From Mesorhizobium amorphae (GTDB lineage: Bacteria > Pseudomonadota > Alphaproteobacteria > Rhizobiales > Rhizobiaceae), in the NCBI GenBank assembly GCA_003240775.1, contig QFNI01000022.1, forward strand, positions 1 to 57,603: DNA of 57,603 nt, in the 5' to 3' direction. The notes under the pieces are model-generated. The model ran no database searches, was not told the origin of the DNA, and saw only the letters and a program-made list of their open reading frames with translations. The number at the start of each line of letters is the position of its first letter. Positions within the stretch are counted from its first letter, which is position 1. A program made the translations under genes and the position numbers. Shown here piece after piece: positions 35,634 to 44,384 of this stretch.

Positions 35634-36788
35634 CTACTCTGCCGGCACCACGAAGGACGGACGTTGCGACACGCCCACCTTGCGCAACCGCTCGGGCCGC
35701 GTCCGCGTGAGCGCCAGCACCATGCCGGCCGAGATGGCGACCGCCACGAGCGACGACCCGCCATAGGAGATCAGCGGCAGCGTCATGCCCTTGGCCGGCA
35801 TGAGCTGGAGGTTCACGCACATGTTGATGACCGATTGGAAGCCGAGTTGGATCACGAGGCCCGACACCGCGAAGCGGGTGAAATCGTCCTTTTCCTCCAA
35901 GGCCACCCGCAGCCCGCGCAGCACGATGAAGGCGAAGATGGCCATCAGGCCCATGCAAAGCAGGATACCGAATTCTTCGGCAGCGACGGAGAACACGAAG
36001 TCGGTGTGGCTGTCGGGCAGGATGCGCTTGACCGATCCTTCGCCGGGCCCCTGGCCGAGCCAGCCGCCGCGCACGATGGCCTCATGCGCCACGTCCACCT
36101 GGTAGGTGTCGCCCTCGCCCGTCAGGAAGCGGTCGATACGGCCGGTCACGTGGGGCAGGAAGAAATAGGCCGCCATGCCGCCGAGAGCGCCTGCCACGCC
36201 GAACAGGATGATCCAGAACCATGCCATGCCGGCCATGAAGAACATGGTGCCCCAGGTTGCCGCGATCAACACGGTCTGCCCGAGGTCGGGCTGCGCGATG
36301 AGCAGCGCCACCACCGCACCCACCAGAAGCATAGCGAGAATGTTGCCGGGCACTTCGGGATGCCGCTGGCGCTCGGAGAACAGCCAAGCGCAGACGACCA
36401 CGAATGCGGGCTTCAGGAATTCGGACGGCTGCACCGAGATGCCGGCCAGCGAGAGCCAGCGGCGCGAGCCCTTGATCTCCACGCCCACGTAGAGCGCAGC
36501 CACCATCATCAGCATGGTCACGCCGAGCATCACGATGGCCAGCCGCCGCACTCCGCGCACGTCCAGAAAGGAGACGGCGATCATCACCGCGAGCGCGGGC
36601 AGCATGAACACCATCTGGCGCGTGACGAAGTGGTAGGGGTCGAGGCCGATCCGCTCGGCCACCGCTGGGCTTGCCGCGAACGACAAGATGATGCCGAGCC
36701 CCATCAGCGAGAGAAAGGCGCCAAGGAACCAGCGGTCGACTGTCCACCACCAGGTGGCGGCGGGACTGCGGTCGAGACGGCTCAGCAT
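35634..36788 (-). CDS. ftsW: Cell division SEDS glycosyltransferase FtsW
   Basis: FtsW polymerises lipid II into septal glycan strands together with FtsI. The 384-residue protein has about ten membrane helices. The family signature KGSRRWLSLAGISVQPSEF (SEDS motif), AQPDLGQT with its catalytic Asp, and the C-terminal PAKGMTLPLISYGGSS are all present. ATG 36788 overlaps the murD stop by 7 bases. Confidence 0.96.
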   Translation of the reverse strand: MLSRLDRSPAATWWWTVDRWFLGAFLSLMGLGIILSFAASPAVAERIGLDPYHFVTRQMVFMLPALAVMIAVSFLDVRGVRRLAIVMLGVTMLMMVAALYVGVEIKGSRRWLSLAGISVQPSEFLKPAFVVVCAWLFSERQRHPEVPGNILAMLLVGAVVALLIAQPDLGQTVLIAATWGTMFFMAGMAWFWIILFGVAGALGGMAAYFFLPHVTGRIDRFLTGEGDTYQVDVAHEAIVRGGWLGQGPGEGSVKRILPDSHTDFVFSVAAEEFGILLCMGLMAIFAFIVLRGLRVALEEKDDFTRFAVSGLVIQLGFQSVINMCVNLQLMPAKGMTLPLISYGGSSLVAVAISAGMVLALTRTRPERLRKVGVSQRPSFVVPAE

Positions 36789-38182
36789 CGGGATGCTCCC
36801 ACGGGCTCTGCGCCCAATGCGCGGACGGCTTGGCGGAACGCCTCGCCCCGCACCTCGAAATTCTTGAACTGGTCGAACGAGGCGCAGGCCGGCGACAACA
36901 GCACCACCGCCTCCTCCTCGCCGGATGCGGAGGCATCCTCGGCCGCGCGCGACACCGCCGCATCGAGCGTGCCTGCGATCTCGTACGGCGCGGCATCCCC
37001 GAGCGTCGCCGCGAAGCCTGCCGCGCCCTCGCCGATCAGATAGGCTTTGGCGATGCGCGAAAAGAGCGGCCGCAAGGGCTCGATGCCGCCTTCCTTGGGC
37101 AGCCCGCCCGCGATCCAATAGGAGCGCGGGAAGGAAGAGAGCGCGGGTGCCGCCGCATCCGCATTGGTCGCCTTGGAGTCGTTGATGAAGAGCACGCGGC
37201 CGAGCCGCCCCACCTGTTCCATCCGGTGTGCGAGGCCCGGAAAGCTCTGCAGACCCGACTGGATTTCCTCGTAGGACAGGCCCACCACCCGCGCGCTCGC
37301 AACCGCCGCCAGCGCATTCTGCGCGTTGTGCGCGCCGCGCAGCGAACCGATGCCTTCCAGGGAGGCGACGCGCTCGGCTTTGCCGCCCCGTGCTTCGAAG
37401 AGATGCGAGCCATCCGCGTAGAAGCCATCAGTCAGCGGCAGACGCTTGGAAATGCGCAGAACGCGACACCCCGAACGCTCCAGCTTGTCGGCGATGGCGG
37501 CGCAGAAGCTGTCGTCCACGCCAATCACCGCCGTTTCCGAGCCGGCCACGAGACGCTCCTTCACGGCCGCGTAGTGCTGCATCGTGCCGTGGCGGTCGAG
37601 GTGGTCGGGCGTGAGGTTGAGGAGCACGCCTGCCGTCGGCGCGAGCGATGGCGCCAAGTCGATCTGGTAGGAGGAGCACTCCACTACGAAGAAGCGGTCG
37701 GGCGCGGGCGGATCGAGCGTCAGCACGGCACGCCCGATATTGCCGCCCATCTGTGCGTCGCGGCCGGCATGGGCGAGGATATGGGCCGTGAGCGCCGTGG
37801 TGGTCGATTTCCCGTTCGTGCCGGTGATGGCGATCAGCGGGCTTTGGGGACCGGTCGCCGCCCGCTCGCGCGCGAAGATCTCGACATCCCCGATGATCTC
37901 GACGCCCGCGGCCCGCGCGAGTTCCGCAGTCCAGTGCGGGCGCGGGTGCGTCAGCGGCACGCCGGGCGACAGCACGAAGGATGTGAACCCAGTCCAGTTG
38001 GCCTGGCGCAGGTCACCCGTCGCGATCCCCGCTTCCGCGGCTTTGGCGACGCTTGCCGGGTTGTCGTCCCAGGCCAGCACATGCGCGCCGCCTCTAGCCA
38101 GCGCCTGCGCGGTCGCGAGCCCCGACCCGCCCAGGCCGAAGAGCGCGACCTTTTTGCCGGAGAAGGTGCGGGCGAGGATCAT
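36782..38182 (-). CDS. murD: UDP-MurNAc-L-Ala-D-Glu ligase MurD
   Basis: MurD adds D-Glu to UDP-MurNAc-L-Ala. The 466-residue Mur ligase has an N-terminal Rossmann-like domain (ALFGLGGSGLATAQAL), the ATP-binding ITGTNGKSTTTALT near 118-131, NLTPDHLDRHGTM with catalytic His and Asp, and FINDSKATNADAA. mraY ends 4 bases upstream of its start. Confidence 0.97.
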   Translation of the reverse strand: MILARTFSGKKVALFGLGGSGLATAQALARGGAHVLAWDDNPASVAKAAEAGIATGDLRQANWTGFTSFVLSPGVPLTHPRPHWTAELARAAGVEIIGDVEIFARERAATGPQSPLIAITGTNGKSTTTALTAHILAHAGRDAQMGGNIGRAVLTLDPPAPDRFFVVECSSYQIDLAPSLAPTAGVLLNLTPDHLDRHGTMQHYAAVKERLVAGSETAVIGVDDSFCAAIADKLERSGCRVLRISKRLPLTDGFYADGSHLFEARGGKAERVASLEGIGSLRGAHNAQNALAAVASARVVGLSYEEIQSGLQSFPGLAHRMEQVGRLGRVLFINDSKATNADAAAPALSSFPRSYWIAGGLPKEGGIEPLRPLFSRIAKAYLIGEGAAGFAATLGDAAPYEIAGTLDAAVSRAAEDASASGEEEAVVLLSPACASFDQFKNFEVRGEAFRQAVRALGAEPVGASRC

Positions 38183-38186
38183 CGGG

Positions 38187-39269
38187 TCAGCGTAGCTTGA
38201 GAGTGGACAGGCCGACGAGCGCCAGGATCACGGCCACGATCCAGAAGCGGATCACGACCTGGCTCTCGGTCCAGCCGAGCTTTTCGAAATGGTGGTGGAT
38301 CGGTGCCATCAGGAAGACGCGCTTGCCCGTCGCCTTGAACACGCCGACCTGGATGATGACGCTAAGCGCTTCCATCACGAACAGGCCGCCGATGATGGCC
38401 AGCACGATCTCGTGCTTGGTGGCCACCGCGATCGAGCCGATCAGCCCGCCGAGCGCGAGCGAGCCCGTGTCGCCCATGAAGATGGCGGCGGGCGGCGCGT
38501 TGAACCAGAGAAAGCCCAAGCCCGCCCCGATCACCGCACCCAGCACCACGGCGAGCTCGCCCGTGCCCGGCACGAAGTGGATCTGGAGGTAATCCGCGAA
38601 CACCGCATTGCCCGACAGATAGGCGATGACGCCGAAGGAAGCGGCCGCGATCATGATGGGCACGATGGCGAGGCCGTCGAGCCCGTCGGTCAAGTTCACT
38701 GCATTGCCGGCGCCCACCATCACCACGCAGGCGAAGGGGATGAAGAACCAGCCGAGATGGAGCAGGAAGTCCTTGGCGAAAGGGAAGGTGAGGGAAGACG
38801 AGAAGGGCTCCGCGCCGGCCCGCATGATGGCGAATGCCGCAGCGGCCGCGATCGCGAACTCGATGCCCAGCCGCGCCTTGCCCGACAGGCCGAGATGGCT
38901 TTGCTTCGTGACCTTGAGATAGTCGTCGTAGAAGCCGATGGCGCCGAAGCCCAGCGTGACCAGCAGCACCACCCACACATAGATGCTCGTGACGTTCGCC
39001 CAGAGCAGCGACGAGCCGATGATGCCCGTCAGGATCATCAACCCGCCCATGGTGGGCGTGCCGGCCTTCTTGAAATGGGTCTGCGGGCCGTCCGCACGGA
39101 TCGGCTGGCCGCGTCCCTGGCGCACGCGCAAGCCGTCGATGATGCGGGGGCCGAAGATGAACACGATCAGCGCAGACGTGATAAGCGCTCCGCCGGTGCG
39201 GAATGTGATGTAACGGAAGACGTTCAGGAACGAAGCCTGATCGGCGAAGGCGACAAGAAGCGTCAGCAT
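38187..39269 (-). CDS. mraY: Phospho-MurNAc-pentapeptide translocase MraY
   Basis: MraY transfers phospho-MurNAc-pentapeptide to undecaprenyl phosphate, giving lipid I. The 360-residue length is the family standard. About ten membrane helices alternate with the cytoplasmic signatures KKAGTPTMGGL, GFYDDYLK, NLTDGLDGLA with catalytic Asp, and MAPIHHHFEKLGW. The ATG at 39269 is 7 bases after the murF stop; the longer open frame upstream lies inside murF. Confidence 0.97.
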   Translation of the reverse strand: MLTLLVAFADQASFLNVFRYITFRTGGALITSALIVFIFGPRIIDGLRVRQGRGQPIRADGPQTHFKKAGTPTMGGLMILTGIIGSSLLWANVTSIYVWVVLLVTLGFGAIGFYDDYLKVTKQSHLGLSGKARLGIEFAIAAAAAFAIMRAGAEPFSSSLTFPFAKDFLLHLGWFFIPFACVVMVGAGNAVNLTDGLDGLAIVPIMIAAASFGVIAYLSGNAVFADYLQIHFVPGTGELAVVLGAVIGAGLGFLWFNAPPAAIFMGDTGSLALGGLIGSIAVATKHEIVLAIIGGLFVMEALSVIIQVGVFKATGKRVFLMAPIHHHFEKLGWTESQVVIRFWIVAVILALVGLSTLKLR

Positions 39270-39276
39270 CGGTGGC

Positions 39277-40716
39277 TCAGGCGCGGCGGGCTTTGGGCTT
39301 GGGCGCGGCGGGGAAGCGCTCGACGAGCGCATCCACCAGCCGCGACGAGCCGATGCCGTTGGAGGATTTGACCATGATCACGTCGCCGCCCGAAACGGCA
39401 TCGAGCAGGACGGGCTGAAGCTCGTCCACGCTCGCGCGGTGCTCGACCGCAATCGAAGTCGGCAGCGCCTTGGCAAGCGCTGACATCTCGGCCCCCGCCA
39501 GCAGCACGAGATCGGGGCGGGCGAGCAGAACCGCTTCCGCGAGGCCGGCATGCAGGCCTTCGGAATGCTTGCCCAGTTCCAGCATGTCGCCGAGCACGGC
39601 GATGCGCCGCCCGTCCTTGGCCGTCGGCGTCGCGGCCAGAAGTGCCAGGGCTGCGCGCATCGATGCAGGGTTCGCGTTGTAGCTCTCGTCGATCAGCGTC
39701 AGCGTGCCGCCCTTGGGGTGCGGCAGCGCGTGGCGCTGGCCCCTGCCCCGTTCGGCTTGCCATTCAGCCAGCCCCTCGGCTGCCTTGAGCACATCGGCGC
39801 CGGCGAGATCTGCCGCGCCAAGCACGGCCAGTGCGTTCTGCAGGATATGCCGCCCCGGCGCGCCGACGCGCAGGCCGATCTCCTCGCCGCGGATCGACAC
39901 ACTCGCCGTCGAATGGTCCCCCGACAGCGTGAAGGAAACCAGGCGGTAGTCGGCGGACGCATGCTCGCCGAAACCCAGGATGCGGCGAACGCCGGCCTTC
40001 TCGGCCGCAGCCCGCAGGCGGTCGTAATGGGCGTCGTCGCGGTTGATGAGCGCGGCACCGCCCTCGGCCAGCCCCTCGAAGATCTCGGCCTTGGCGTCGG
40101 CTATCTCTTCCAGGCTCTCGAAATGGCCGAGATGGGCGGCCGCGATCAGCGTCACGATGGCGATGTCGGGCTTCACCAGCTTGGTCAGCGGGCGGATTTC
40201 GCCGGGATGATTCATGCCGATCTCGAACACCGCGTAGTCGCAGGCCTCGGGCATCCGCGAGAGCGTCAGCGGCACACCCCAATGGTTGTTGAAGCTTTTG
40301 TCGGCGGCATGCACCGAACCCACCGTGCCGAGCGCTTGGCGCAGCGCTTCCTTGGTAGTGGTCTTGCCGGCCGAACCGGTGACCGCGATCACCTTGGCGC
40401 GCCCGCGCTCCCGAGCGGCTTCCCCTAAGCGCTCCAACGCACGCAGCACATCGGGCACCACGATCATCGGCGTGGTGATGCGCCCCATCGCTGCCAGACG
40501 CCCCTCGCCCACCACGAGCACGGATGCGCCGGCGGCTGCAGCAGCAGTGAGGAAGTTGTGGCCGTCGGTGCGGTCGCCCGTGATGGCGAAAAAGGCCTCG
40601 CCCGCCTTCAGCGAGCGGGTGTCGATCGACACTCCGAAAACGGACTTGGGCAGGAGACCGATCGGTCTGCCGCCCACGGCCTCCGCGAATGCTTCACCGG
40701 TCCAGAGCGCGCTCAT
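39277..40716 (-). CDS. murF: UDP-MurNAc-tripeptide-D-Ala-D-Ala ligase MurF
   Basis: MurF attaches the D-Ala-D-Ala dipeptide. The 479-residue Mur ligase has the UDP-binding VSIDTRSLKAGEAFFAI near 29-45, the ATP-binding VTGSAGKTTTKEAL near 114-127, FEIGMNHPGEI and DESYNANPASM. The ATG overlaps the murE stop by 4 bases. Confidence 0.96.
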   Translation of the reverse strand: MSALWTGEAFAEAVGGRPIGLLPKSVFGVSIDTRSLKAGEAFFAITGDRTDGHNFLTAAAAAGASVLVVGEGRLAAMGRITTPMIVVPDVLRALERLGEAARERGRAKVIAVTGSAGKTTTKEALRQALGTVGSVHAADKSFNNHWGVPLTLSRMPEACDYAVFEIGMNHPGEIRPLTKLVKPDIAIVTLIAAAHLGHFESLEEIADAKAEIFEGLAEGGAALINRDDAHYDRLRAAAEKAGVRRILGFGEHASADYRLVSFTLSGDHSTASVSIRGEEIGLRVGAPGRHILQNALAVLGAADLAGADVLKAAEGLAEWQAERGRGQRHALPHPKGGTLTLIDESYNANPASMRAALALLAATPTAKDGRRIAVLGDMLELGKHSEGLHAGLAEAVLLARPDLVLLAGAEMSALAKALPTSIAVEHRASVDELQPVLLDAVSGGDVIMVKSSNGIGSSRLVDALVERFPAAPKPKARRA

Positions 40717-42182
40717 GCGGCGTCCTCCTTGTTTCGTGCCATGGCGAGCGCTTGTCGCGCCTCGTCATGGTCGGAGAAAGGCAGGGTGACGGCTCCCACC
40801 GTCTGGCCTTCCTCGTGCCCCTTGCCCGCGATCACCAGCGTGTCGCCCGGCTGAAGGAGGCCGACCGCGTGGCGGATCGCCTCGCGCCGGTCGCCGATCT
40901 CCATCGCGCCCGGAGCATTCGCCAGGATTGCGGCGCGGATTTCCGTCGGCACTTCGGAGCGTGGATTGTCGTCCGTCACGATCACGAGGTCGGCGAGGCG
41001 CGCTGCGATCCCGCCCATGATCGGTCTCTTGCCCCGGTCGCGGTCCCCGCCGCAACCGAAAGCCACGATCACGCGGCCCGTCGTGAAGGGCCGCACGGCC
41101 AAAAGCACGTTCTCCAGCGCTTCGGGCTTGTGGGCATAGTCCACATAGACCGGCGCGCCTCCAGCCGTGGTGCCCACCAACTCCAATCGGCCCGGCGCGC
41201 CCTTGAGCTTCTCCAGCGCCCGCAGCGCGGCGGCCGCGGGCGTTCCCGTCGCGACAGCCAAGCCGGCTGCCACAAGGGCGTTGGCGATCTGGAAATCGCC
41301 GGCGAGCGGAAGGTCGATCTCGTGGATCACCCCGTCGGCCTCCACCTCCGCCCGCTGGCGCGCCCGCTCGTGCTCGACGCGCTTGAGCCGCAGGAAATCG
41401 CCCCTGCGGCCCACGGTCAGAACGGTGCGCCCCGCGCGGGAAACCGCATCGAGCGTGGCCTGCGACCACGGGTCGTCGGCAAACACCACGGCAGGCGCGC
41501 CCGCAGGCAGGAGCGCATCGAACAGGCGCATCTTGGCGCGGTGGTAATCCTCCACGGTCGGATGGTAATCCATGTGGTCGCGGCCGAGATTTGTGAAGCC
41601 CGCAGCAGCAAGCCGCACGCCGTCCAGCCTGTGCTGGTCGAGCCCGTGGCTCGATGCCTCCATGGCGCCATGCGTGACGCCGCTTTCGGCCAGTTCCGAG
41701 AGAAGCTTGTGCAACGCCACCGGGCCCGGCGTGGTCAGCGAGCCGTAATCGTTGCGGCCCGGCGCCGTCACGCCCGTTGTGCCGATGCTCGCGGCAGCCA
41801 AGCCCTGCGCTTCCCATATCTGGCGGGTGAAGGCTGCGACGGAGGTCTTGCCGCTGGTGCCCGTCACGGCGACCATCGTTTCCGGCTGGCTGGGGAACAA
41901 TCGGGCTGCGATCTGCGAGAGTGCCGTCCGCGGGTCCGCCACGCGCGCCACGGGCACGGTGCCAGCATCGACTGTGGCGCCCTCGCCCGCCACCACCAGC
42001 ACGGCGCCCCGCGCGACCGCATCGGCGGCGAATGCTGCGCCGTCGCCCTTGGTGCCTGGCACCGCGACGAACACGGTTCCCGGCGTCACGGCGCGCGAAT
42101 CTGCCGAGACGGCATCGGCGTCCCCATCCACGCCGCCCAGAGCAGCGTGGGGAAACAGAGTGGCAAGTTCACGGATTCTCAT
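40713..42182 (-). CDS. murE: UDP-MurNAc-L-Ala-D-Glu meso-DAP ligase MurE
   Basis: MurE adds the third residue of the stem peptide. The 489-residue ligase shows SADSRAVTPGTVFVAV, the ATP-binding VTGTSGKTSVAAFT, the carbamylated-lysine region and, near the C-terminus, VTDDNPRSE. The DNPR motif marks the meso-diaminopimelate-specific type, so this organism has DAP-type peptidoglycan. A CtrA-consensus box lies 25-39 bases before its ATG in the 48-base gap to ftsI. Confidence 0.96.
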   Translation of the reverse strand: MRIRELATLFPHAALGGVDGDADAVSADSRAVTPGTVFVAVPGTKGDGAAFAADAVARGAVLVVAGEGATVDAGTVPVARVADPRTALSQIAARLFPSQPETMVAVTGTSGKTSVAAFTRQIWEAQGLAAASIGTTGVTAPGRNDYGSLTTPGPVALHKLLSELAESGVTHGAMEASSHGLDQHRLDGVRLAAAGFTNLGRDHMDYHPTVEDYHRAKMRLFDALLPAGAPAVVFADDPWSQATLDAVSRAGRTVLTVGRRGDFLRLKRVEHERARQRAEVEADGVIHEIDLPLAGDFQIANALVAAGLAVATGTPAAAALRALEKLKGAPGRLELVGTTAGGAPVYVDYAHKPEALENVLLAVRPFTTGRVIVAFGCGGDRDRGKRPIMGGIAARLADLVIVTDDNPRSEVPTEIRAAILANAPGAMEIGDRREAIRHAVGLLQPGDTLVIAGKGHEEGQTVGAVTLPFSDHDEARQALAMARNKEDAA

Positions 42183-42206
42183 CGGATCACCATCGGCCCC
42201 GCATGG

Positions 42207-42221
42207 TTAACGGCGCCTTAA
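42207..42221. promoter_or_regulatory. Perfect CtrA consensus box between ftsI and murE
   Basis: TTAA-CGGCGCC-TTAA matches the full alphaproteobacterial CtrA site TTAA-N7-TTAA. It is in the 48-base non-coding gap between the ftsI stop and the murE start, the only gap over 10 bases between rsmH and murB, so it may control an internal promoter of the cluster. Confidence 0.55.
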
Positions 42222-42230
42222 ACGATCCTC

Positions 42231-43964
42231 TCAGGGAAGGGAAACCAGAGCCACCGGGTCCTGCGCCTCGAAGTTTGGCTCGACGCCGAGGAACGAGGCC
42301 GAGCGGCGGATGATGCTTGCCACCATCGGGCCGGCGTTGGAGCCTGCCGTCGCGCCCATGCCGGGCTTCTCCGCCTTCGGCTCGTCGATGATCGAGAGAA
42401 CGATGTATTGCGGGTCGTCCATCGGAAATGCCGCGAGGAAGGCGTTGAAGCGCACATCTTTGGCATATCGCCCGTTGACCACCTTTTCCGCCGTGCCGGT
42501 CTTGCCGCCTACGCGGTAGCCGGGAACCTCGGCGCGCTTGCCCGAGCCCTTTTCGGCATTCAGCCGGTAGAGGTATCGCATGTCCGCGCTGGTCTGCGCG
42601 TTGACCACCTGTTTGCCGATGCTGGCCGCTTCCTGCTCGGAGCGCGGCAGGAAAGTCGGCGGCAGCAGGAAGCCGCCATTCATCAGGGCTGCCGCGCCCA
42701 CAGCGGTCTGCAATGGTGTGGTCGACATGCCGTGGCCGAAGGAGATCGTGATCGAGTGCACCTTTTTCCAGACCTTGGGCTCGGTCGGGCGCGCCACTTC
42801 GGGCAGTTCCGTCTGCATGCGCTCGAGCAGGCCGATGCGGTGCAGGAATTCGCGGTGGCCCTCGATGCCCACCACATCCGCCTCGCGCGCGGAGCCGATG
42901 TTCGACGAGTAGATGAACACTTCCGGCACCGTCAGCACCCGGCCCTTGCCGTGGAAGTCGCGGATGGTCTGGCGGCCTATGGTGATCGGCCGCGACGCGT
43001 CGAAGCGGCTGTCCATCGTCACCTTGCCGGAATCGAGCGCCATGGCGGTGGTGAAGCTCTTGATGGTCGAGCCCATCTCGAACAAGCCCGCCGACATGCG
43101 GTTGAGCCGGTCCTTGTCGTGTGCATTGAAGGGATTGTTGGGGTCGAAGTCGGGCACGGATGCCATCGCCACCACCTCACCCGTCTTGGCGTTGAGGACG
43201 ACCGCACCCGCCGCGATCGCATGGTAGCGCTGCATGGCGTCCACGATCACGTCACGCACCACATGCTGGACGCGGATATCGAGCGAGAGCCGCACCGGCT
43301 TGAGATCGGACGGCATGGCGAGGCCCGAGGCCTGCAGGTCGGCAAGCCCCTGCTCGTCGATGAACTTCTCGATGCCCGCGATGCCCTTGTTGTCGACGTT
43401 GGTGAGGCCGAGGATGTGCGATGTGGTCTCGCCGGCCGGGTAGAAACGGCGCTTCTCCGTGCGGAAGCCGATGCCGGGCAGGCCCAGGGCCATGATGTCG
43501 GCCTGCTGCTTGGGCGTCAGTTGGCGCTTGAGCCAGACGAAGCCGGCCTTGGTCTTCAGCTTGTTGTAGGTCTGTTCGTGGTGGATGTCGGGAAGCACGG
43601 TGGCGAGCTTCTCGATGGTCTCGTCCACGTCCACGATGCGCCGCGGCTCGCCGAACAGGGATGCGGTCTTGATGTCGGTGGCGAGCACCTCGCCGTTGCG
43701 GTCCACGATGTCGGGGCGCGAGGCCGTCACGCGCGAGACCGGCCCGCCGCTCTCGACGGGTTCGGACATGCCGTAATAGACGAGCCGGCCGCCGATCACC
43801 GCATAGACAGCCATGAAGGCTACGCCGACGAGCAGGACGCGCGTGCGCGCCTTGCCGCCCGAGGAACGCCGCCCGCCCTCGATCACGATGGGCTGGGGTT
43901 CGTCGCTCGCGCCGCGCTTGCGCCAGGGCAGGCTCAGGGGAAACTTCATGCGGGCCAGATTCAT
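42231..43964 (-). CDS. ftsI: Septal peptidoglycan transpeptidase FtsI (PBP3)
   Basis: FtsI crosslinks septal peptidoglycan as partner of FtsW. The 577-residue class B penicillin-binding protein has one N-terminal membrane helix (about 43-61), a pedestal domain (80-220) and the transpeptidase domain with all three motifs: STIK at 299-302 (acylated Ser299), SSN at 353-355 and KTGT at 488-491. Its ATG overlaps the ftsL stop by 4 bases. Confidence 0.96.
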   Translation of the reverse strand: MNLARMKFPLSLPWRKRGASDEPQPIVIEGGRRSSGGKARTRVLLVGVAFMAVYAVIGGRLVYYGMSEPVESGGPVSRVTASRPDIVDRNGEVLATDIKTASLFGEPRRIVDVDETIEKLATVLPDIHHEQTYNKLKTKAGFVWLKRQLTPKQQADIMALGLPGIGFRTEKRRFYPAGETTSHILGLTNVDNKGIAGIEKFIDEQGLADLQASGLAMPSDLKPVRLSLDIRVQHVVRDVIVDAMQRYHAIAAGAVVLNAKTGEVVAMASVPDFDPNNPFNAHDKDRLNRMSAGLFEMGSTIKSFTTAMALDSGKVTMDSRFDASRPITIGRQTIRDFHGKGRVLTVPEVFIYSSNIGSAREADVVGIEGHREFLHRIGLLERMQTELPEVARPTEPKVWKKVHSITISFGHGMSTTPLQTAVGAAALMNGGFLLPPTFLPRSEQEAASIGKQVVNAQTSADMRYLYRLNAEKGSGKRAEVPGYRVGGKTGTAEKVVNGRYAKDVRFNAFLAAFPMDDPQYIVLSIIDEPKAEKPGMGATAGSNAGPMVASIIRRSASFLGVEPNFEAQDPVALVSLP

Positions 43965-44380
43965 TCGGGAATGTCCCCCGTCACGACCGGATCGTTTTCA
44001 GGCTTGGCTGCAGGCGCGGCCGGCTTGGTCTCTGCCTTCTTCGCCTCAGGCTTCTTCATCGCCATCTCGATGGCGTCCTCGACCGAGTCGGGCACCGGCT
44101 TGAGCGGCACGGCGTCGAGGCCCACGATCTGGCGCGGTTCGACGGGCGCGAGCGACAGGTCGGCGGCGAAGGTCTCGGTCAGCTTCTGCAGGCGCGAGGG
44201 CTGGGTGAGCAGGCTCCAATCGGCCTTGAGCAGGTCGATCGTGTCCTCCTCATAGCGGATTTGCGCTTCGAGCCGGCGCAGGTGATGCAGCATCGCCTCC
44301 GCATCATGCTTGGTCTTGTAGGTGAAGCCGGCAGTGCCGACCATCACCGCGATCAGGATCATGTCGGTGGTTCGGAACAT
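43961..44380 (-). CDS. ftsL: Cell division protein FtsL
   Basis: The 139-residue bitopic protein has a short cytoplasmic N-terminus, a membrane segment at about 6-22 and a leucine-zipper-like coiled coil at about 27-60 (LHHLRRLEAQIRYEEDTIDLL), with the conserved DWSLL/PSRL segment of FtsL. It forms the FtsQLB/FtsL-FtsW-FtsI core. The Lys/Ala/Pro-rich tail of about 40 residues is poorly conserved. The start is ATG 44380, 4 bases after the rsmH stop; the longer open frame lies inside rsmH. Confidence 0.9.
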   Translation of the reverse strand: MFRTTDMILIAVMVGTAGFTYKTKHDAEAMLHHLRRLEAQIRYEEDTIDLLKADWSLLTQPSRLQKLTETFAADLSLAPVEPRQIVGLDAVPLKPVPDSVEDAIEMAMKKPEAKKAETKPAAPAAKPENDPVVTGDIPE

Positions 44381-44384
44381 GGCG

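Noticed and set aside
35436..37043. A 535-codon plus-strand frame rich in His and Glu opposite ftsW
   Set aside because: It is antisense to the membrane helices of FtsW and MurG; the His-rich appearance is what reverse-read hydrophobic codons give.
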